Origin: Achatina immaculata
Taxonomy: Eukaryota > Mollusca > Gastropoda > Stylommatophora > Achatinidae
Assembly: GCA_009760885.1 (NCBI GenBank)
Contig: CM019696.1
Location: 44,601,358 to 44,665,357, forward strand
Length of the DNA stretch: 64,000 nucleotides
Direction: 5' to 3'
Position numbers and translations under genes: made by a program. Below, piece after piece: positions 57,441 to 64,000 of the stretch. Under the pieces are notes generated by a model. The model did no database searches, was not told where the DNA came from, and saw only the letters and a program-made list of their open reading frames with translations. How positions within the stretch are numbered: the first letter of the stretch is position 1; the number at the start of each line of letters is the position of its first letter.

Positions 57441-57949
57441 CTGGGACTCCTTTTTTTCTGCTCATTGACCTTCACCTCAGACGTAAACCTCACCTGCAGG
57501 AGTTTGAATACTTGGCATGAAGATCTGTGTATTTCATGCAGCAACAACTTGAAAGCAGTTCCCCCGTTCTAAACTGCACTTCTACACGAGTACACTGTGT
57601 CAAGTGCTAATCTTTGTGCCCTGTAAACTGTTTATGCTTTCGTATAGATATTTCTACAAACAGAAAACAACGAGAATTTCTCATGGTGACGTACACAGTG
57701 CTGTATTGTTGGACCTCTAAACAAAATCCTAGACAAAGCACTTTTAGACGTGACAGAATGATAAATGACAAGAGAATTACTCGGGACTTGAAGATTAGAC
57801 ATCGGTAGATGAGCAGCCGTCTGCCACGAGAGAAACAGCGTATTAATCAACTTCGCTATCTGGCACCCATCAATACCTGTCTGATGGAAAATCTTGGCAC
57901 TCGGAAAGGATGAAAAGAGGACAGACACAGAAGTTCCGTCCCTTAGATT
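57441..57949. other. Intron 5, no feature seen
   Basis: Unique sequence with short frames only (for example minus 58006-57632); I recognise nothing in them. Confidence 0.45.
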
Positions 57950-58415
57950 CAGTCTCCTGCAGATACCAACTTTGAGACACAAACATACACATATGGTCTC
58001 CTGCACATATCAACTTTTAAGGCACAAACATAAACATATGGTCTCCTGCAGATATCAACTTTTTGAGACACCAACATACACACATGGTCTCCTGCAGACA
58101 CCAACATAGACACATGGTCAGCAGACACCAACATACACACATGGTCTCCTGCAGACACCAACTTTTAAAACACCAACATACACACATGGTCTCCTGCAGA
58201 CACCAACATACACACATGGTCTCCTGCAGACACCAACATAGACACATGGTCAGCAGACACCAACATACACACATGGTCTCCTGCAGACACCAACATAGAC
58301 ACATGGTCAGCAGACACCAACATACACACATGGTCTCCTGTAGACACCAACATACACACATGGTCTCCTGCAGACACCAACTTTTAAGACACCAGCATAC
58401 ACACATGGTCTCCTG
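57950..58415. repeat. ~30-bp CTGCAG-containing array, about 15 copies
   Basis: Unit ACACATGGTCTCCTGCAGAC + ACCAACATAC, with shorter variants (ACACATGGTCAGCAGACACC) and longer ones carrying ACTTTTAAGAC. Open on both strands, not coding. Confidence 0.94.
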
Positions 58416-58520
58416 CAGTCGAATGCATTGTTAGCATGTGGCTAGATATGTAGTAACCCTCACAACTGTGAAAGTTACCGTCACAAATGTGAATGTAATC
58501 TTTGTCCTACCGGAGTCCGT

Positions 58521-58531
58521 GGTTCAAATCC
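58521..58531 (+). promoter_or_regulatory. Pol III B-box-like motif
   Basis: GGTTCAAATCC is a perfect B box (GGTTCRANTCC), but no A box is seen 30-60 bp upstream. Probably a truncated tRNA-type SINE; a CT repeat follows at 58551. Confidence 0.4.
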
Positions 58532-58543
58532 CAGTTTATTCTC

Positions 58544-58546
<3 letters not shown>

Positions 58547-58593
<47 letters not shown>
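58547..58593. repeat. (CT)n microsatellite
   Basis: Continuous CT dinucleotides. Confidence 0.97.
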
Positions 58594-58598
<5 letters not shown>

Positions 58599-59447
58599 AA
58601 AGTGATTTGTTTATGTTTTGTTTTTGTTTTTTTAAGCATAAAATTCTGTGCTCTATGACTTTTCTCGTAGTCTCAGATGTCTGACATGATGTAGCAGAGT
58701 TAGTTCAGGTACTCTTTTCTGTTTTTTAACATTAAATTCACTGAGCACTCTCTCAGAACCTGCTACTGTTTTAACTTTCATTTTCTTACATTCTAGAATG
58801 TAGCATATATAATTGTAATGACTGAAAACTTGTCTGTCTGTTCACATTTTGAAAGAGAAAAACGGAAGAAAACTCCAAGAAGTCCGTGAGATTTCCTGTG
58901 GGATTTTTTTTGGTGATGTTTTTATCTAATTTGTCATTTTAAAAAAAATTGGAAGCACAGATGACTCTCTTAACGTATCATGGAGTTATCAGATAAAGTG
59001 ACCTACCGTCCCGTATTATACGGAACAGTCATGTATTTTTAGGATTTGACAGGGGAATCGCATTATTTTGATCGAGAAACCTAAATGTCCCTTATTTTTT
59101 ATGTTCTTTTTCGTCCCGTATTCTCATTTTTTGATCACCGAATATTCGGTAAGTTCCAGAATTTTTAACGTGGTTATACTGCCCAGGTCATTCGGGAGAC
59201 AAAGTCAGGGAGAGAGCGGACAAAGTGGCAGGCATGGAATGGACAGAGAGGAGGCTGCAAGAGAAACCTTAAATAGGCTGAGAATGGAATATATCGGACT
59301 GAAAGACAACAATCACATCAGGAGGATGATCGAGCTCGGGGAAGTGGACATTTCTCACTGAATAAAGTGGTTTAGCATGTGACTGGCTCCATCAACGGAC
59401 ACACACTTCAGTGGATGTAGGGACGGAGTACATGTGGGTGCGGGCAC
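58594..59447. other. Intron 5, no gene; short hAT/MITE-like palindromic patch
   Basis: Around 59007-59150 lie CCGTCCCGTATTATACGGAA and CGTCCCGTATTCTCATTTTT, resembling in reverse the 53995-54015 and 54930-54955 stretches. A 97-codon + frame at 59068-59361 has a charged C-terminus (NRLRMEYIGLKDNNHIRRMI), but no relative was recognised and it lacks a gene context. Confidence 0.4.
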
Positions 59448-59812
59448 GGAGAAGATAAAGTTCACATGTGCTTTACGTTCACCAGACACAGGGAAGACAA
59501 AGTTCACATGTGCTTTATGTTCACCAGACACAGGGAAGACAAAGTTCACATGTGCTTTATGTTCACCAGACATAGGGAAGACAAAGTTCACATGTGCTTT
59601 ATGTTCACCAGACACAGGGAAGACAAAGTTCACATGTGCTTTATGTTCACCAGACACAGGGAAGACAAAGTTCACATGTGCTTTACGTTCACAAGACACG
59701 GAGAAGATAAAGTTCACATGTGCTTTATGTTCACCAGACACGGAGAAGACAAAGTTCACATGTGCTTTATGTTCACCAGACACGGAGAAGACAAAGTTCA
59801 CATGTTTCTCGT
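59448..59812. repeat. 42-bp minisatellite, about 8.5 copies
   Basis: Unit GGGAAGACAAAGTTCACATG + TGCTTTATGTTCACCAGACA + CA. Fourteen codons per unit leave both strands open. A diverged block of the same family is at 62415-62635. Confidence 0.96.
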
Positions 59813-60056
59813 GATTATGGTAGTAGCCTGTCTGTGTAAACAGCAGACAAACTGTAGTCACACAGTGGTAGTTTCTCTTGATTATGCTAGTAGCCTGTCT
59901 GTGTAAACAGTAGACAAACTGTAGTCACACAGTGGTAGTTTCTCTTGATTATGCTAGTAGCCTGTCTGTGTAAACAGTAGACAAACTGTAGTCACACAGT
60001 GGTGGTTTCTCGTGATTATGCTAGTAGTCTGTCTGTGTAAACAGTGGTAGTTTCTC
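59811..60056. repeat. 67-bp tandem repeat, about 3.7 copies
   Basis: Unit TTCTCTTGATTATGCTAGTA + GCCTGTCTGTGTAAACAGTA + GACAAACTGTAGTCACACAG + TGGTAGT; the last copy has a deletion. Confidence 0.93.
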
Positions 60057-60145
60057 GTGATGTTTGTTGAAGGTAGAAGTAAGTAAGAGGAAATTCTCGG
60101 GATGTTTGTTGAAGGTAGAAGTAAGTAAGAGGAAATTCTCGGGAT
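60057..60145. repeat. 42-bp tandem repeat, 2 copies
   Basis: Unit GATGTTTGTTGAAGGTAGAA + GTAAGTAAGAGGAAATTCTC + GG. Confidence 0.93.
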
Positions 60146-61329
60146 GTTACTGTTCAGTGGAGATTTTAGGGGGTGAGTAAAGTTCAAGGGAAGATGTAGC
60201 ATGGCAAATATTTTGTCAAGTTAGTTCTGGTCTAGTTTTTGGAAGGTAGAGTCTATTTTTATGTGGTAGCTACCTTGTAACAGACGTTTGTAGTGTAGTC
60301 TACAGTGTAGAATTGTCCTGTTTAGGACAGTTAGTTCTTGTTTGTTAATTAAGAATAGCCTATGATGCATGTTTTTTTTTAAATTCGTTATTTTGTTGGA
60401 AGTTTTCGACGATCTTGTAAGTATGAAAATGTTTGATTTTAGATGTTGCTGGTGGTTTCTTCCAAAACGGCGTAATCATGCCGGGAATCACGTTTTCTTG
60501 TCAAGCCTTGTGGCTTCATCCCATTCTCCATCCATATCAACACTCATCTTCCCATACAATAAAACTTATGTCTTGAATTTAGACCCGCACTCTTGGCTGT
60601 TCCTAAAGACTAGTATTGTTGTTAAGTAGTAAGCCTTTAAAGTGAAGTCTGGTTGTAGTGTTGTTGTAGGAAGAAGGACAGTACTGGATGTAAATGTATA
60701 ATATTGATGACGTGTGAATTATCTATCATTGATGGCACTAGTATAATATTTTCAATTGTTAATGATATATTTCTGACTAAAGAAGTTGTTCTTGGTTAAT
60801 ACCGACTTCATTTTCTCACACATCCAGATTTCTGTTGTTTAAATTAGGTTTCACAATCAGTTACCACTTCATTAATCAGAGGAAGTCCGATGAAATGTTC
60901 TCTACAGAATTCATTTAATTCTGACAAATAAGATATTCGACTTAGAATTCACAACATCTCTTGTACTAAGATGCAATATGACATAATCTTCGCTAGTTTC
61001 GTCGTTGAAGCACATCAATATCAAACTATCATATTCTGCATGCAGCATTTCTCAATGTTCTCAGCTTCACAATATTCTACACATTTGATAAGAGGACAAT
61101 CCTAAACTTTGTAGTTCGATCTGAAACACGTGGACAATCAGTTACACGACTAAATCACTGTACTCGAAGTTTCAGAGTAACAAATATTCATAATCACTTG
61201 AATCAGAAACACAGCTCCACTCTGTCCTAGAACTACTTCTGCAAGACTGCTTTTCCTGAGTATCTATTTCTCTAATTGTCCATCTATTCCAACTGTCCTT
61301 ACCTACGTCTTCTTTCTCTCTCGTGTCTT
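60146..61329. other. Intron 5, no feature seen
   Basis: AT-rich unique sequence; no array, exon or RNA supported. Confidence 0.45.
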
Positions 61330-61530
61330 CTCTGATGTGTCTGTCCTTCTCTTCTTCTCTTGTCTGGACCGGTCTCTGACCGTCCTTGTTCCTCCGTCTT
61401 CTCTTCTTCTCTTGTCTGGACCGGTCTCAGTTCACTGACCGTCCTTGTTCCTCCATCTTCCCTTCTTCTCTTGTCTGGACCTGTCTCAGTTCCCTGACCG
61501 TCCTTGTTCCTCCGTCTTCAGGGCTCCGTC
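61330..61530. repeat. 51-58-bp tandem repeat, about 3 copies
   Basis: Unit TTCTCTTGTCTGGACCGGTC + TCAGTTCACTGACCGTCCTT + GTTCCTCCGTCTTCTCTTC. The first copy is shorter. Confidence 0.9.
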
Positions 61531-62414
61531 CTCTGTCTCCTCTCCTCTACTTCTTCTTCTTTCTTCGTCCCCCCCCCCAATACTTGGTTCCTCCTCCTCT
61601 CCTTTTTATCTTCAAGTCCAGCTTGATGGATTAACCAATAAGTATGTTGGCTCCACCCTTCAGATGTCCACTGGTTCCCATAAGCCTTCTGATTGTCCGT
61701 CATTCAAACTGCCCCGTTACTTATATGTCGTAAGTCGATTGTCAAATAAGCCACGCCTCTAAATATTTAATTGGTCAGCTGGCCGAGTTGGTCACTCCTT
61801 TATGTAAAAACCGTGTGCAATCGCGTCACTTAACAGGTGTCAAGTGTCAACTCTGTCTACACAATTGTTATTTACCTAAGTCATTATCTTGCTATTTCAT
61901 GTCGGAGGTTTTATTGTGTCCTCGCTTTTCATTGTGTCTGCCTTTTTCTATTCGTCTTCTCTATTGTTTACTCGTGTCAACGTCCAGTCACTGCTTTGTT
62001 ATCACTGGAGCATCCTACTTTCTGGCGTCCTTCCTTTATATTCCATATGTCAGCGTCACTGTGTCTCGTGTTTTTCTATTCACTGTTTTCTTTTGTCCGC
62101 GTCTTGTTCTAGTGTCATGGAAGTTCTATACCTTTCTCTTCCTTTCCTCTCCATTTTTCTCTGTTGCTATTCGATGTTATTATTTTGTACAGTATATTTT
62201 CATAATCATATTCATTAGTAATAATAATAACAACAACAACAATATCCGTTACTTACAAGGCCATGCTACAGATGTTCTCTGAGTATATCGCGGAACACAA
62301 ACTGAAAACTCTTAGATCAATCTGCTAAACATGAACCTGAGGGATAAAAATTATTCTCCCACTAGAGATTTTCTATACAATAGTAATAACCTCTTCCGTT
62401 GACAAGAAGAGATA
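61531..62414. other. Intron 5, pyrimidine-rich, no gene
   Basis: TC-rich sequence with a C-run at 61570-61578 and an (AAT/AAC) patch at 62217-62242. No exon supported. Confidence 0.45.
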
Positions 62415-62635
62415 CGCCTTTAAAGATAAAGTTTACATGTGTTTTACGTTCACCAAACACAGGTGAGATAAAGTTCACACATGTTTCACAACCACCAGAC
62501 ACAGGGCAGATAAAGTTTGCATGTGCTTTACGTTCACCAGACATATGGAAGATAAAGTTCACACATGTTTCACATTCACCAGACACAGAGAGGACATAGT
62601 TCACGATCACCGGAAGACACAGATAAAACAAAGTT
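62415..62635. repeat. Diverged block of the 42-bp family, about 5 copies
   Basis: Units such as GATAAAGTTTACATGTGTTT + TACGTTCACCAAACACAGGT match the 59448-59812 unit but are much more diverged. Confidence 0.88.
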
Positions 62636-62772
62636 CACAATCTGAGGAATTCTCAGAAAAAGAAAAGTGATCTGGCACGATGTGCCAGAATTGTGAAAGT
62701 ATATTCTGTACAACTGTGCTTTTCTCCTGATGTTTTAGTTTAGTGTACTTGCCTTATTCTCATCATTTACAG

Positions 62773-62888
62773 GACTTTTTCTTGTCGGTTTTGTTTAAAC
62801 GGTTGGTGAAAGGAAAGGTGTTATCTGCTTCCTCTACCCCGGGCCAAGAACAGCTGAGACTATATGCAAACTGTGCCAGGAGGGACAT
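62773..62888 (+). CDS. HPSE-like: Heparanase-like exon (E6), DFFLSVLFKRLV
   Basis: A 116-bp exon: 38 codons plus two bases. Acceptor TTCTCATCATTTACAG ends at 62772; donor AT|GTAAGC at 62889. It encodes DFFLSVLFKRLVKGKVLSAS and STPGQEQLRLYANCARRD plus AT. The heparanase counterpart is DYWLSLLFKKLVG.KVL.AS...KLRVYLHCTN, where the barrel passes into the C-terminal beta-sandwich domain. FF replaces YW. The remaining C-terminal ~100 residues would follow but are not found before 64000. The donor is immediately repeated in a 20-bp array. Confidence 0.9.
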
Positions 62889-63068
62889 GTAAGCTGCTAT
62901 CTGGTTATGTAAGCTGCTGTCTGGTTATGTAAGCTGCTATCTGGTTATGTAAGCTGCTGTCTGGTTATGTAAGCTGCTACCTGGTTATGTAAGCTGCTGT
63001 CTGGTTATGTAAGCTGCTATCTGGTTATGTAAGCTGCTGTCTGGTTATGTAAGCTGATATCTGGTTAT
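62889..63068. repeat. 20-bp array made from the E6 donor site, 9 copies
   Basis: Unit GTAAGCTGCTATCTGGTTAT (G/A and C variants). The first unit starts exactly at the E6 intron start, and every unit ends AT, so AT|GTAAGC (two exon bases plus six intron bases) recurs every 20 bp. Confidence 0.97.
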
Positions 63069-63107
63069 CTCCTTCACACAGCTGACTACTTACAACCTTC
63101 ATCCCTC

Positions 63108-63376
63108 TTAATAGTTGTAGATTAGCGTTATTATACCGAAGTCAAATGATTGTTTCTGCGCTGGCTTTTTCACAAGATCCAGTGTCTCTCCATGGAAGCA
63201 CGGATAGACAGTCTCATTGCTAGAGCTGTGGTCATCTTTGTCCAGCTCGCCATCAAGGTTTACAGGTCCCAGCCTCACAATGAAGACCAGAACTACCATC
63301 AACAAAGTCTGTGGCATCGGAACATTCATGTACGGTGCTGAGATATCAGCATTTAGCAGACTGGAAGCAGGCTGAG
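63108..63376 (-). CDS. Uncertain antisense open frame with hydrophobic N-terminal stretch
   Basis: The lower part of a 162-codon minus frame (63596-63108). From the Met near 63330 it reads MNVPMPQTLLMVVLVFIVRL, GPVNLDGELDKDDHSSSNET, VYPCFHGETLDLVKKPAQKQ, which looks like a signal peptide followed by an acidic segment. A possible donor (CG|GTATAA) lies near 63136. The upstream part of the frame is GA repeat and repeat F, so it is not coding. No homologue recognised; it may be chance. Confidence 0.2.
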
Positions 63377-63418
63377 CATATTTCCCTCGTGTATCAAATG
63401 TTGTCCTTAAGAAAGAGT

Positions 63419-63421
<3 letters not shown>

Positions 63422-63460
<39 letters not shown>
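63422..63460. repeat. (GA)n microsatellite
   Basis: About 19 GA dinucleotides; a second GA-rich tract lies at 63736-63770. Confidence 0.97.
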
Positions 63461-63461
<1 letters not shown>

Positions 63462-63469
63462 TTCATTCA

Positions 63470-63715
63470 TTTCGATTAATTGATTGATCATTATTTCGAA
63501 AGGGTTGAGAGCTGGGCACGCAGGCCCGTCTAACATTCCGTCCTTTATCACACAGCTTTCTCTCTGTTCCAGACATTCAACAATTATGATGCGCATACAC
63601 TAGACATAATTAACATTGAGAACACAGAAGAACTACAATAATATAAAATATTATATTCACTTTTCTCTCATATCTATGTACTCAGTACAGAAAGGGACTC
63701 ATACAAATACATATC
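63470..63715 (-). mobile_element. Interspersed repeat F, copy 3
   Basis: Reverse complement of repeat F: (ATTG)n-like tail AATTGATTGATCATTATTTC, then GGGCACGCAGGCCCGTCTAA, GTCCTTTATCA, TTCCAGACATTC, CATAATTAACATTGA and CTCAGTACAGAAAG. It aligns along ~240 bp with 31460-31689. Confidence 0.82.
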
Positions 63716-63802
63716 TATCAAACTATTTAAAGAGAGAGATGAGAGAGAGACAGAGAGAGAGAGAGAGAGTGGAATGACGCATTAAACTTCAAATCTATTT
63801 AG

Positions 63803-63862
63803 CTACTCCAGTGATGTAGCTACTCCAGTGATGTAGCTACTCCACTGATGCAGCTACTCCAG
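63803..63862. repeat. 17-bp tandem repeat, about 3.5 copies
   Basis: Unit AGCTACTCCAGTGATGT with small changes. Confidence 0.9.
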
Positions 63863-64000
63863 TAAAATCTTATTGATGTAGTTGTATCAGATGAACTGTT
63901 CAGAAAGCTACGTGAAGAAGGAGGATATCATGCCTCAGCAACATCTTCTTTTCTCCCACAAACATCTGTCCAAGTCTACACCTCTCTATCTTTATTAGTG

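Noticed and set aside
55182..57468. Poly-Leu/Val/Cys frames and Asn-rich antisense frames
   Set aside because: Direct translation of a triplet repeat.
59068..59361. 97-codon + frame with charged C-terminus
   Set aside because: No homologue recognised; lies inside intron 5 with no splice sites that fit the gene.

Overview
The window looks like animal nuclear DNA. It has one spliced host gene with large introns, at least five kinds of LINE-type retrotransposon, a tRNA-derived SINE, a decayed hAT-type transposase and about forty tandem arrays. There is no operon structure, no bacterial or organellar gene and no CRISPR array. The LINE set and the repeat density suggest an invertebrate, perhaps a mollusc or other lophotrochozoan. 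That placement is inference and was not tested.

Host gene. Six internal exons on the + strand (13302-13475, 24240-24417, 34400-34450, 49946-50146, 52556-52670, 62773-62888) join in frame at all five junctions. They encode about 278 codons of a heparanase-like protein (glycoside hydrolase family 79). Landmarks are ELGN|E (acid/base Glu, codon split by an intron), GP..., FLQAGG...VHH|YY, SETSSMYGGG (nucleophile Glu), AGFLWLDKLGLSA and DFFLSVLFKRLV. The 5' exons and the C-terminal exons were not found; they probably lie outside the window. Everything else between 13.5 and 62.8 kb is intron, so the long uninterrupted frames in the tandem arrays are not genes.

Layout. 1-13.3 kb: 39-bp array, LINE fragments A, E and C, and 36-, 13- and 25-bp arrays. 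Intron 1 (13.5-24.2 kb): a duplicated block of CTGTCTCC-rich array plus spacer plus 35-bp array, a hAT remnant and LINE fragments. Intron 2 (24.4-34.4 kb): 57-, 36/28- and 44-bp arrays, a perfect 1,330-bp duplication of a LINE C/D junction, repeat F and a SINE. Intron 3 (34.5-49.9 kb): LINE G end, a twin-primed LINE A with target-site duplication, a LINE B with a 656-codon open frame, several LINE A and B fragments, a 40-bp array, a 4.6-kb array of 26/30-mers, and a 43-bp array that runs into exon 4. Intron 4 (50.1-52.6 kb): 35-bp palindromic and 30-bp arrays. Intron 5 (52.7-62.8 kb): LINE E 3' end, a 2.4-kb TTG-rich array and 30-, 42- and 67-bp arrays. After exon 6: a 20-bp array built from its donor site, then repeat F.

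Most notable result. Tandem arrays include the heparanase splice sites themselves. The 43-bp array before exon 4 repeats a branch-point-like motif, pyrimidine tract and AG plus the first 7 exon bases. A 30-bp array ends in the exon 3 acceptor. A 20-bp array after exon 6 repeats the donor, including the last two exon bases, nine times. This gives strings of potential decoy splice sites next to real ones.
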